Assembly: GCA_900114805.1 (NCBI GenBank)
Contig: FOZN01000001.1
Location: 1-64,000 of the forward strand
Source of the DNA: Agrococcus baldri
Lineage (GTDB): Bacteria > Actinomycetota > Actinomycetes > Actinomycetales > Microbacteriaceae
Direction of reading: 5' to 3'
Length of the DNA: 64,000 bases
Shown in pieces: positions 27,604-35,515 of the stretch; position 1 is the stretch's first letter, and each line of letters starts with the position of its first letter. The position numbers were made by a program, and so were the translations under genes. The notes beneath the pieces are model-generated. The model made no database searches, was not told where the DNA came from, and worked only from the letters and a program-made list of their open reading frames with translations.

Positions 27604-28857
27604 ATGAGCAGCACCACCGCGAATGGCGCCCGCGCCGTCATCACCGGACTCGGCGCCATCACGCCGTCGGGACTCGACCTGCGCACGACGTGGGACGCCG
27701 TCGTGCACGGCCGCAGCGGCATCCGGGCCCTCGAGGGCGTCGACGTGTCGGATCTCGCGGTCAAGGTCGGCGGCGAGGTGCGCGGCTTCGACCCGCTCGC
27801 GCACGTCTCGCGCACCGATGCTCGCCGGCTCGATCGGCATGCGCTGTACGCGATCGCGGCGGCCGCCGAGGCGCTCGAGGGCTTCACCGCCGCCGACCCC
27901 GCGCGCTTCGCCATCACCGTCGCGACCGGCTCCGGCGCGGTCTCGCTCACGCAGGATGCCGTGCGCGCGCTCGACGCCCTCGGGCCGCGCCGGGTGCCGC
28001 CGGGCGTGGTCATCTACGGCGGGCCCGACGGCGCCGCGGCCTATCTCAGCCAGCGCCACGGCGCGCGCGGTGCGAGCGCCGGAACCTCCGCCACCTGCGC
28101 GAGCGGCACGGTCGGCCTCGGCGATGCCCTGCGCACGATCAGGCACGGGTATGCGGATGCGGTGCTCGTCGTGGGCGCGGACGACTGCCTCAACCGCGTC
28201 AACCTGGGCGTCAACGCGACCCTCGGCTCGCTCGCGGCGGGCTTCGCCGACGACCCTGCCGCCGCATCCCGCCCCTTCGACCACGCGCGCAGCGGCTTCG
28301 TCATGTCGGCCGGTGCCGTCGCAGTGCTCGTCGAGTCGGAGGCGCACGCCAGGCGCCGCGGCGCAACCGTGCTGGGCGAGCTCGCCGGCTACGGCGCGAC
28401 CTCCGACGCCTTCCACGCGACGGCCCCGCGCCCCGACGGCAGCGGCGCGGCGGCTGCGATGCAGGCGGCCCTGGACGACGCCGCGCTCTCCCCCGTCGAC
28501 GTCGACCACGTGAACGCGCACGGCACCGGCACGCCGCTGAACGACGCGATGGAGACGGCCGCACTCGAGACGGTCTTCGGCTCGTCGCTCGCCGCGGTGC
28601 CCGTCACCTCGACCAAGTCGACCACCGGCCACCTGCTGGGCGCCGCGGGCACGCTCGAGGCGGCACTGTCGCTCATGGCGCTGCGGGATCAGGTCATCCC
28701 GCCGACCATCAACCTCGACGATCCGGAGTTCCCGCAGCTCGACGTGGTCGCCGGTGCCGCCCGCGAGGCGCCCCGCACCGCGCCGCTGCGCACCGTGCTC
28801 TCGAACTCGTTCGGCTTCGGCGGCCACAACGCCGCCATCGTGCTCCGCACCCTCTGA
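27604..28857 (+). CDS. Beta-ketoacyl synthase (FabF/KAS II type), stand-alone
   Basis: 417 residues, complete thiolase-fold ketosynthase. The Cys-His-His triad is intact: Cys165 in TSATCASGTVG, His in NAHGTGTPLND, and His in TKSTTGHLLGAAG; the Phe gate region NSFGFGGHNA is also present. It elongates acyl carriers by decarboxylative condensation. It is not in a fab operon: no acyl carrier, ketoreductase or malonyl transferase is near, only the preceding AMP ligase on the same strand. That pairing suggests a small dedicated lipid or secondary-metabolite pathway rather than housekeeping synthesis (inference). ATG at 27604. Confidence 0.9.
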   Translation: MSSTTANGARAVITGLGAITPSGLDLRTTWDAVVHGRSGIRALEGVDVSDLAVKVGGEVRGFDPLAHVSRTDARRLDRHALYAIAAAAEALEGFTAADPARFAITVATGSGAVSLTQDAVRALDALGPRRVPPGVVIYGGPDGAAAYLSQRHGARGASAGTSATCASGTVGLGDALRTIRHGYADAVLVVGADDCLNRVNLGVNATLGSLAAGFADDPAAASRPFDHARSGFVMSAGAVAVLVESEAHARRRGATVLGELAGYGATSDAFHATAPRPDGSGAAAAMQAALDDAALSPVDVDHVNAHGTGTPLNDAMETAALETVFGSSLAAVPVTSTKSTTGHLLGAAGTLEAALSLMALRDQVIPPTINLDDPEFPQLDVVAGAAREAPRTAPLRTVLSNSFGFGGHNAAIVLRTL

Positions 28858-28998
28858 CGGGCACCGCCGGCCCTCCGACCGGTGGAGCTGCCCGCGACCG
28901 GTGCTCTCGCAGGTCCACCGCTCACACGTTGCGCCACTCGTCGCCGGCCAGCGCGAGCAGGCCAGCCAGCGCAAGCGGGCAGGGCGGCCCGGGGCGGG

Positions 28999-29808
28999 TC
29001 AGAAGGCGGCCGGCACCCCCAGCTCCTCGAGCCGCTCGCGCACGTGGTCGCTCGTGATCGCGCGCACAAGCGCGGCGATCTCCGGCGCATCGGCGTTGTC
29101 CGAGCGGGTCACGAGCGAGACCTCGAACGCCTCGTCCTGCTCGACCGCGAGCCCGTCGAGCTCGGGCGTCAGCCCGAGCTGGCGAGCGAACGACGGCAGG
29201 TTGAACACCGCATCCGCCTCGTCGTACGCGGTGTTCAGCTGCAGCAGGTCGACCGCGGTGAGCTCGAGCCCGCGGGGGTTCTCGACCACGTCGGTCAGCC
29301 GGGCCTGGAAGCGCTCCACCGCCGGATCGAGGGTGATGAGGCCCTCATCGGCGAGCATCTGCAGGGCGCGGGCGCCGTTCGACTTGTCGTTCGGGATCAC
29401 GACGCTGCCGCCCTCCGGCAGCTGGTCGAGCTCCGTGAGGCTCTTCGAGTAGAAGGCGACCACCGTGGCGTAGACCGGCTGCACGACCACCAGGTCGGCG
29501 TCGTTGCCGGCGTTGAACTCCTCCATGAAGCCCTCGAACTGCACCACGTTCGCGTCGATCTCGCCGTGCTGCAGCAGGATGTTCGGCTGCACGTAGTCGT
29601 TCACCGGCACCAGCTCGACCTCGTAGCCCTCCTCGATCACCTCGGCGGCGGCCTCGACCGCATCCGTCATCGGCGTGACGGTCGCGGCGACGCGGATGGT
29701 GACGGTGTCGGATGCGGCTTCGCCGGCGGGCGCCGCGCAGGCGCCGAGCGCCAGGGCGAGGCCTGCCGCTGCCAGGGCGAGGAGGGGGCGGGCGGGTCGG
29801 GTGGTCAT
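28999..29808 (-). CDS. metQ: Methionine ABC transporter substrate-binding lipoprotein (MetQ/NlpA)
   Basis: 269 residues. Lipoprotein signal ending LALALGACAAP (lipobox Cys about residue 24). The NlpA domain follows: TPMTDAVEAAAEVIEEGYEV, VNDYVQPNILLQHGEIDANVVQ, IPNDKSNGARALQML and the binding-cleft region to the C-terminus. It captures methionine (D- or L-) outside the membrane for MetNI. It is the last gene of metN-metI-metQ, 61 bp after metI. Confidence 0.92.
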   Translation of the reverse strand: MTTRPARPLLALAAAGLALALGACAAPAGEAASDTVTIRVAATVTPMTDAVEAAAEVIEEGYEVELVPVNDYVQPNILLQHGEIDANVVQFEGFMEEFNAGNDADLVVVQPVYATVVAFYSKSLTELDQLPEGGSVVIPNDKSNGARALQMLADEGLITLDPAVERFQARLTDVVENPRGLELTAVDLLQLNTAYDEADAVFNLPSFARQLGLTPELDGLAVEQDEAFEVSLVTRSDNADAPEIAALVRAITSDHVRERLEELGVPAAF

Positions 29809-29869
29809 GCGGGCCTTCCGGTGCGAGTGGCGTGTGGTGGTGGAGCTGGAAGCTGGTCGCCGGCGGCGA

Positions 29870-30541
29870 TCAGCGCTTGTCGAGCACGGCCGAGACCTTC
29901 TCGCCTGCGGTCTGCAGCAGCAGCACGCAGACGATCACGATCACGATCGTCGAGTACATGAGGGGGTAGTCGTACTCCTGGTAGCCGAAGCGCAGGGCGA
30001 AGTCGCCCAGGCCGCCGCCGCCGACGATGCCGAGCACCGTCGAGTAGGAGATGAGGCTGATGGAGGCGCTGGTGAGCGCGTAGACGAGACCCGACCGCCC
30101 CTCGACCAGGAGGAAGTGCACGACGGTCTGGAACACATCCGCCCCCATCGACCTCGCGGCGTGCAGCACGCCCGAGGGCACCTCGAGCAGGATCTGCTCG
30201 ACGAGCCGCGCGTAGAGCGCGATGCCGACGAAGCAGAGCGGGAAGGTGGCCGCTCCGGTGCCGAAGGTGGTGCCGTAGAGCAGCCGGGTGAGCGGGATGA
30301 GGAAGACCACGAACAGCAGGAACGGGAACGAGCGCACGATCGTGACGTACAGGTTCGCGACCGCCCAGGTCGGGCGGTGCTCCTTGGGTCCGCCGGGGCG
30401 CGTGAGATAGATGGTGACGCCCAGCGGCAGGCCGACGAGCACCGCGGCGAGGAGCGAGAAGGCGAGCATGTAGCCCGTCTCGGCCATCGCCACACCGATC
30501 TGATCGGCGTTGGCGGTCAGCGATTCGAGGAAGCCGCTCAT
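29870..30541 (-). CDS. metI: Methionine ABC transporter permease
   Basis: 223 residues with five to six membrane helices. The permease signature EVPSGVLHAARSMGADVFQT (the EAA loop contacting MetN; about 115-134) is visible, as is SYSTVLGIVGGGGLGD. The start overlaps the metN stop by 4 bp, so it is translationally coupled to the ATPase gene. Confidence 0.92.
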   Translation of the reverse strand: MSGFLESLTANADQIGVAMAETGYMLAFSLLAAVLVGLPLGVTIYLTRPGGPKEHRPTWAVANLYVTIVRSFPFLLFVVFLIPLTRLLYGTTFGTGAATFPLCFVGIALYARLVEQILLEVPSGVLHAARSMGADVFQTVVHFLLVEGRSGLVYALTSASISLISYSTVLGIVGGGGLGDFALRFGYQEYDYPLMYSTIVIVIVCVLLLQTAGEKVSAVLDKR

Positions 30542-31278
30542 GCGCCCAGCACCCGCTGCGCATGCGCCAGGTAGCTGTCGCGCTCACCGCGGGCGGCGGA
30601 GCGCACGACCGGGAAGACGCTGCGCAGCACGCCGCCCTCGAGGACGGCGGCGCGGTCGGCGATCGCGGCGACGGAGTCGAGCTCATGGGTGACGAGCACG
30701 ACGGTGGCGCCGAAGTCGCGCCGGGTCGCGGCGAGCAGCTCGAGCACATCCTCGGTCGCGCGCGTGTCGAGCGAGCTGGTGGGCTCGTCGGCGAGCAGCA
30801 GGCCCGGCCGGGTGACGAGCGCGCGAGCGATGGCGACGCGCTGCTGCTGGCCGCCGGAGAGCTGCGCCGGGTAGTGGTCGGCGCGGTCGGCGAGGCCGAC
30901 GTAGTCAAGCAGCTCGGCGACCAGCGCCGGATCCTGCGTGCGCTGCAGCTTGAGCGGCAGCGCCACGTTCTGCCGGGCCGTGCGGTTGCCGAGCAGGTTG
31001 AAGCGCTGGAAGATCATGCCGATGCGGCGCCGCAGCAGCCGGATCTCACGGCCGCTGAGCCGCTGCGGGTCGGTGCCGTCGATGACGACGCGCCCCTCGG
31101 TGGGATGCGTGGCGGCGTCGAGCAGGTTCAGCATCGTCGACTTGCCGGCGCCGGATTCGCCGACGATGCCGATGATCTCGCCGCGCTCGATCTCGAGCGT
31201 GACGTCGTCGAGCGCGGTGACGCTGCCGTACTGCACGGAGACGCCCTCGAAGGCGGCGATCGGGCCGGACGGATGCAT
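30538..31278 (-). CDS. metN: Methionine ABC transporter ATP-binding protein, short form
   Basis: 246 residues. ABC ATPase with Walker A GESGAGKST (about 41-49), Q-loop MIFQRFNLL, signature LSGGQQQRVAIARAL, Walker B LLLADEPTSSLD and the H-loop THELD. It powers MetI/MetQ. Usual MetN proteins are about 340 residues and end in a NIL/ACT-like methionine-sensing domain; this one stops after the ATPase domain, so substrate transinhibition may be absent. ATG at 31278 with AGAAGGG upstream; the frame continues upstream past it without support. A dyad operator lies at 31309-31329. Confidence 0.92.
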   Translation of the reverse strand: MHPSGPIAAFEGVSVQYGSVTALDDVTLEIERGEIIGIVGESGAGKSTMLNLLDAATHPTEGRVVIDGTDPQRLSGREIRLLRRRIGMIFQRFNLLGNRTARQNVALPLKLQRTQDPALVAELLDYVGLADRADHYPAQLSGGQQQRVAIARALVTRPGLLLADEPTSSLDTRATEDVLELLAATRRDFGATVVLVTHELDSVAAIADRAAVLEGGVLRSVFPVVRSAARGERDSYLAHAQRVLGA

Positions 31279-31308
31279 CGTGCTGCCCTTCTCGCGAGCG
31301 TGGTGGGG

Positions 31309-31329
31309 TTGTTGTGCTGAGTACAACAA
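31309..31329. promoter_or_regulatory. 21-bp dyad operator upstream of metNIQ
   Basis: TTGTTGT (31309-31315) and ACAACAA (31323-31329) are perfect inverted copies around a 7-bp spacer, 31 bp upstream of the metN start. It is AT-rich against 73% G+C surroundings, which makes chance unlikely. It resembles GntR- or TetR-type operators and not the known McbR box. The regulator is not in the window. Confidence 0.55.
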
Positions 31330-31431
31330 TACCGGCCAGACATGCTTCCCCCGCATCCGGGGCGAGGCTGCGTCACCCCGCGCGAGCCGAAGACCCCTCG
31401 TGCCGCCCGGCGCCGCGGCCGCCTGGATCGG

Positions 31432-31437
31432 TACGGT
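31432..31437 (+). promoter_or_regulatory. -10 box (TACGGT) of the DUF3054 gene, leaderless
   Basis: TACGGT ends 6 nt before the ATG at 31444. Confidence 0.5.
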
Positions 31438-31443
31438 CGATGC

Positions 31444-31893
31444 ATGGCCACGACGAACTCGCATGAGCGCGCGCGAGGTCACGCCTCCCACCGGCGCCCC
31501 GCATCCGCCACCACCGCGTGGATCGCGACCGCGATCGACGCCGTGCTGGTCGTCGCCTTCGCCGCCATCGGGCGCGCGACGCACGACGGGGGCGTGCTCG
31601 GCGAGGCCGGCTTGGGGCTGGCGACGACGGCGTGGCCGTTCCTCGCGGCGCTCGGCCTGGGCTGGCTGCTGTGCCTCGGGTGGCGCGCTCCCTTGTCCCC
31701 GCTGCGCGCCGGCGTGCCGATCTGGCTCGCGACGGTGGCGGGCGGGATGCTGCTGCGCGCGCTGAGCGGGCAGGGCACGGCGGTGCCGTTCGTCGTCGTC
31801 GCGACGCTGACGCTGCTGCTGATGCTGATCGGCTGGCGCGTGCTGGCGGTGGTAGTCCTGCGCCTGCGGACGCGCGCTCGAGCTCGGCGGTAG
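31444..31893 (+). CDS. DUF3054 family membrane protein
   Basis: 149 residues with four predicted membrane helices, at about 25-43, 55-75, 90-105 and 115-135. The first holds the family motif AIDAVLVVAFAAIGRATHDGG, then GLATTAWPFLAALGLGWLL and TVAGGMLLRALSGQGTAVPF. DUF3054 proteins are small actinobacterial integral membrane proteins of unknown function. TACGGT lies 6 nt before the ATG, implying a leaderless message. It is convergent with the ArsA-type gene. Confidence 0.85.
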   Translation: MATTNSHERARGHASHRRPASATTAWIATAIDAVLVVAFAAIGRATHDGGVLGEAGLGLATTAWPFLAALGLGWLLCLGWRAPLSPLRAGVPIWLATVAGGMLLRALSGQGTAVPFVVVATLTLLLMLIGWRVLAVVVLRLRTRARARR

Positions 31894-31943
31894 CCGGCAG
31901 CGGTGTCGCAGCAGTCCCCTGCTGGCGGCGCGGAGGCGGAGGC

Positions 31944-32921
31944 TCAGTCGCTCGATGCGCCCACGAGCTGGTCGGCGAGTGCCGCCAGCGCGTCGCCGCC
32001 GGCGAGGTCGCCGGGCAGCAGGGGGATCTGCGCGATCGGGATCGCCCCAGCGGCGGCGCGCAGCACCGCGAGGTGCTCCTCCTCGCGACCGTGGCGCTCG
32101 GCGAGCACCGGCCCCGCGTCGCTCGGCGAGCGGCGGTTCACGACGATCGCCGCGGGGGCGATGCCCAGCGCGTCAAGCTGGCGGACGACGTCGATCGACT
32201 CGGCGACCGGGAGCCGCTCGGCGATGCCCACGACGATGAACGACGTCTGGTCGGGATCAGTGATGCTGGCGCGCATGTGCGCGAAGCGGTCGCGCCTGGC
32301 GATCAGGGTGCGCCGCAGCTCCGTGTCGGCGGTCGGCTCCGGATCCTTCGTGCCGACGACGCTGCGCGCGGCGGCGGCGAAGCGCTCCGAGCGATCCCGG
32401 CTGGCGAGCAGCGTCTCGGTCCAGCCCGTCAGCTGCTGCGGCAGCGCCAGCAGGCGCAGGGTGTGGCCGGATGGCGCGGTGTCGAAGATGACGAGGTCGT
32501 GCGAGTCGCGGCTGCTCTCGATCAGCTGCGCGATGCGCTCGAGCACCGCCGACTCGTGGCTGCCGGGAGCGGATCGCGCCTGTTCCAGGTGCTGCTGGGC
32601 CGACTGGTGCAGGCGGTCGGGCAGCAGCCGCAGCATGGTGTCGGCGACCGTCGCGAAGTGCCGATCGATCGTCGACTGCGGGTCGATCTCGACCGCATCG
32701 ACGAAACCGGCACCGGCGTCGTAGACGCGCGTGAGCGCATCCGAGAGCCTGCGGTCCCACGCCTCGCCGAGGCTGTGAGCCGGGTCGGTCGAGACGACGA
32801 GCACCCGTGCGCCGTCCCTGGCGCGGGCGAGGGCGAGCGCGGCTGCGACCGAGGTCTTGCCGACGCCGCCCTTGCCGCCGACGAACAGGATGCCGCGCGA
32901 GCGCGCGATCTCTAGCAGCAT
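31944..32921 (-). CDS. ArsA/Get3-family ATPase
   Basis: 325 residues. Deviant Walker A GGKGGVGKTSVAAA (about 15-28), switch I STDPAHSLGEAW, switch II FDTAPSGHTLRLL and the C-terminal adenine region are intact. ArsA-type ATPases energise arsenite efflux, and Get3 relatives ferry tail-anchored membrane proteins. No ArsB, ArsR or arsenate reductase is near. Instead the gene directly follows, with a 10-bp overlap, a small protein ending in Cys-Cys, which itself follows cstA. I infer a role in membrane-protein handling or metal/thiol chemistry linked to CstA, not arsenic resistance. ATG at 32921. Confidence 0.88.
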   Translation of the reverse strand: MLLEIARSRGILFVGGKGGVGKTSVAAALALARARDGARVLVVSTDPAHSLGEAWDRRLSDALTRVYDAGAGFVDAVEIDPQSTIDRHFATVADTMLRLLPDRLHQSAQQHLEQARSAPGSHESAVLERIAQLIESSRDSHDLVIFDTAPSGHTLRLLALPQQLTGWTETLLASRDRSERFAAAARSVVGTKDPEPTADTELRRTLIARRDRFAHMRASITDPDQTSFIVVGIAERLPVAESIDVVRQLDALGIAPAAIVVNRRSPSDAGPVLAERHGREEEHLAVLRAAAGAIPIAQIPLLPGDLAGGDALAALADQLVGASSD

Positions 32922-33205
32922 GCGACGTGATCCAAGGGTGATGCGGGAATGCCGATGCGGCGGTGCCAGGCGTGGAAGTCCTGCCACACGGCGGGCATCA
33001 GCTCGGCGGAGTAGTACGCCGCGGGGTCGGGCACACCGAGCGCCTCCCCCAGCACGACGATCATGAACAGGTCGTCCTCATCGCGCTTCTCGCGCAGGAA
33101 CGTGTCGCGGTACGGGCCGACGTAGAACTCGTGCAGCCCGTCGCGCAGCGCGGCCCAGCGCCGGGAGAACTCCCCCCGGCGCTGGGCCACGCTGGCGCGA
33201 TGCAC
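32912..33205 (-). CDS. Cory-CC-star family small protein (C-terminal Cys-Cys)
   Basis: 97 residues ending ...PLDHVACC, two cysteines immediately before the stop, which defines the actinobacterial cory-CC-star family. The rest is hydrophilic and aromatic-rich (LHEFYVGPYRDTFLREKRDE, AAYYSAELMPAVWQDFHAWH), with no membrane segment. The GTG start at 33205 lies 3 bp after the cstA stop, and the end overlaps the ArsA-type ATPase start. This fixed order (cstA, CC protein, ATPase) suggests the terminal thiols dock with, or hand a ligand to, the ATPase. That is inference; the family has no known function. Confidence 0.82.
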   Translation of the reverse strand: MHRASVAQRRGEFSRRWAALRDGLHEFYVGPYRDTFLREKRDEDDLFMIVVLGEALGVPDPAAYYSAELMPAVWQDFHAWHRRIGIPASPLDHVACC

Positions 33206-33208
33206 GTG

Positions 33209-34936
33209 TCAGACGTTCTCTCGCACGGCAGTGAGCTCGGCGTCCTCGCCCTCCGCCTCCGGCGGATCCTTGAGGGCCCGCCGCATCGCGCCGACCGCCT
33301 CGATGGCGACCCAGACGCTCGCCACGATGATGATGACGTCGAGCGCGAACAGCAGCCAGTCCTCGTTGCCGGCCGCCGTGAAGCTGAACAGCTGCTCGAT
33401 CGCCGCCCAGAACGACAGCACGAACACCAGCACGAGCGGGATGATCGCCGGCCACGGGTTGCGCCGCTTGCGGATGAGCATCACCGCGATGATCGAGAGC
33501 GTCAGCGACGCCATGATCTGGTTGGTGGTGCCGAACAGCGGCCAGATGCGCAGACCGCCCTCGCCGCCGAGGCCCTGCGAGAACGTCAGGCCGAGACCGA
33601 CCACCACGACGACGAGCGTCGCCGGGATCTTCGTGATCTTGACCTTCACGGCGTCGCCGATCTCCTGCACGATGAAGCGCAGCAGTCGCATGCCGGTGTC
33701 CATGGTCGTGGCGGCGAAGAGCACCGCCATGGTGGCGAGCACGGTGGCGCTGAGCGATGCAGGCAGCCCGAGGCCGTTCTCCATCAGTGCACCGCCGCCC
33801 TGCACGAACGCGGTGACGCCGCCGGCGCCGAACGAGCTGTAGATCTCCTCCCACTCGGCGACCGAGCGGATGCCGCCGATCACGGCCAGGATGGTGCCGA
33901 GCGAGAGCATGCCCTCGCCGACGGCCCCGAAGTAGCCGACGAAGCGGGCGTCGGTCTCCTTGTCGATCTGCTTCGAGCTGGTGCCCGAGGAGACCATGCC
34001 GTGGAAGCCGGAGATCGCGCCGCACGCGATGGTCACGAACAGCAGCGGCACCATGCTCGGCGTGCCCTCCGGCAGGTTGCCGTTGATCATGGGGGCGACG
34101 ATGTCGGGCGGGTTCGCCGAGAAGAGCGCACCGATGAGCACTGCGCCGAAGAGCAGGATCAGGCCGATGAACAGCTGCACGCCGTTGATGTAGTCGCGCG
34201 GCTGCAGCAGCACCCAGACCGGCAGCAGCGAGGCGATCGCGCCGTAGATGAACAGTGCGAGGATCCACACCGTCGCCGGGCTCATGCCGAGGAAGGACTC
34301 TGGCAGCACGACCGGCACGCTGTCGCCGAGGACGATCAACGAGTAGAGGGCGATGACACCGACCACCGTGACCGGGATGAGCGGCCATTTCATGCGGTAG
34401 ACGGCGACGCCGACGAGCAGCGCCACGATGATCGCGCCCCACGTCGGGATCACGGCCGTCGGGGTGCTGATGAGCAGGTTCTTGATCACGACCGCGAAGG
34501 CGGCGATCACCATGAGCAGCAGCAGGAAGATGACGACCAGGAACAGGTTCGCGCCGCGCTTGCCGATGTAGCGGCCCGAGAGCGCACCGATCGACTTGCC
34601 CTTGTTGCGCAGTGAGGCCCAGAGCGCCCCGAGGTCGTGCATGCCCGCGAAGAAGACCGTGCCGATCGTCACCCAGAGCAGCGCCGGGAGCCAGCCCCAG
34701 ATGACGGCGATGGCCGGGCCGACGATCGGCGCGGCACCGGCGACCGAGGTGAAGTGGTGGCCCCAGAGGATGAACTTGTTCGTCGGCACGTAGTCGACGC
34801 CGTCGTTCAGCTCGTGCGCCGGGGTCTTGAAGCCGGCGTTCAGCCGGTAGACCCGATTGGCGAGGTATTTCGAGTAGAAGATGTATCCGCCGGCGAACAT
34901 CGCCAGGCCAATGATCATGAGCACAAGGGAACCCAT
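33209..34936 (-). CDS. cstA: Carbon starvation protein A, peptide/pyruvate transporter family
   Basis: 575 residues with about 16 membrane helices. CstA signatures: KYLANRVYRLN near the start, WGHHFTSVAGAAPIVGPAIA (about 58-77), MHDLGALWASLRNKGKS, and GFHGMVSSGTSSKQ, with helix-rich repeats to the end. The family imports peptides or pyruvate under carbon limitation. GGGGAG lies about 8 nt before the ATG; a TAGGCT -10 is seen at 35008-35013. First gene of a three-gene unit with the CC protein and the ArsA-type ATPase. Confidence 0.93.
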   Translation of the reverse strand: MGSLVLMIIGLAMFAGGYIFYSKYLANRVYRLNAGFKTPAHELNDGVDYVPTNKFILWGHHFTSVAGAAPIVGPAIAVIWGWLPALLWVTIGTVFFAGMHDLGALWASLRNKGKSIGALSGRYIGKRGANLFLVVIFLLLLMVIAAFAVVIKNLLISTPTAVIPTWGAIIVALLVGVAVYRMKWPLIPVTVVGVIALYSLIVLGDSVPVVLPESFLGMSPATVWILALFIYGAIASLLPVWVLLQPRDYINGVQLFIGLILLFGAVLIGALFSANPPDIVAPMINGNLPEGTPSMVPLLFVTIACGAISGFHGMVSSGTSSKQIDKETDARFVGYFGAVGEGMLSLGTILAVIGGIRSVAEWEEIYSSFGAGGVTAFVQGGGALMENGLGLPASLSATVLATMAVLFAATTMDTGMRLLRFIVQEIGDAVKVKITKIPATLVVVVVGLGLTFSQGLGGEGGLRIWPLFGTTNQIMASLTLSIIAVMLIRKRRNPWPAIIPLVLVFVLSFWAAIEQLFSFTAAGNEDWLLFALDVIIIVASVWVAIEAVGAMRRALKDPPEAEGEDAELTAVRENV

Positions 34937-35007
34937 TGAGCTCTCCCCTTTCGCGGCGTGCGCCTTTGCATGTCGTGAGCTGCACCTGGTGGTGCTTCCT
35001 ATGAATG

Positions 35008-35013
35008 AGCCTA
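35008..35013 (-). promoter_or_regulatory. -10 box (TAGGCT) of the cstA operon
   Basis: TAGGCT on the minus strand about 70 nt upstream of the cstA ATG. Unlike many genes here, cstA has a leader and a clear ribosome-binding site. Confidence 0.4.
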
Positions 35014-35082
35014 GTGGGCCTCAGGCGTTGCTCAGGATCCCCCACGCCTGTTTCCGGAGTTTCCCGACCCGTGCGCAGCGGG

Positions 35083-35088
35083 TAGCGT
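35083..35088 (+). promoter_or_regulatory. -10 box (TAGCGT) of the VOC gene at 35095, leaderless
   Basis: TAGCGT ends 6 nt before the ATG at 35095. Confidence 0.5.
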
Positions 35089-35094
35089 GCCCGG

Positions 35095-35502
35095 ATGGCA
35101 CTGATCGACCACCTGGGCATCACCGTCGACGACCTCGACCTCGGCATCGCGCGCTTCGATCCCGTCCTGCAGGCACTCGGCTGCGAGCGCCAAGACGCGG
35201 AGGGCTCGGTCTCCTGGCACCGCGGCGACGACTCCGAGCTCATCCTCTTCCCGGCGCGCGAGCACGGTACCGGCCCGCACGTGCACGGCCGCGTCGGCTG
35301 GCAGCACCTCGCCTTCGCCGTCGACTCGCGCAGCGAGGTCGACCGCCTGCACCGGATCGCGCTCGACGCCGGCTGGTCGGCCGTGCGCGAGCCGCGGGAG
35401 TACCCGCGCTTCACCGAGCGGTACTACGCATCCTTCCTCGAGGACGAGGACGGCGTCCGCATCGAGTTCATGCACAACCCGCCGCGGGATCCCGCGCGCT
35501 GA
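35095..35502 (+). CDS. VOC superfamily protein (glyoxalase/dioxygenase fold)
   Basis: 135 residues, one VOC domain. The N-terminal strand-helix IDHLGITVDDLDLGIARFD carries the first metal-site His; WQHLAFAVDSRSEVDRLHRIA carries another; RYYASFLEDEDGVRIEFMHN ends with the conserved Glu. The metal triad His-His-Glu appears intact, as in glyoxalase-like or fosfomycin-resistance-like enzymes. Substrate cannot be named. Its promoter is divergent from cstA. Confidence 0.87.
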   Translation: MALIDHLGITVDDLDLGIARFDPVLQALGCERQDAEGSVSWHRGDDSELILFPAREHGTGPHVHGRVGWQHLAFAVDSRSEVDRLHRIALDAGWSAVREPREYPRFTERYYASFLEDEDGVRIEFMHNPPRDPAR

Positions 35503-35515
35503 CGCATCGGATCGC

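Noticed and set aside
31944-32921. Arsenic resistance ATPase
   Set aside because: No arsB, arsR, arsC or acr3 nearby; the conserved neighbours are cstA and a Cys-Cys protein, so the arsenic label is not supported.
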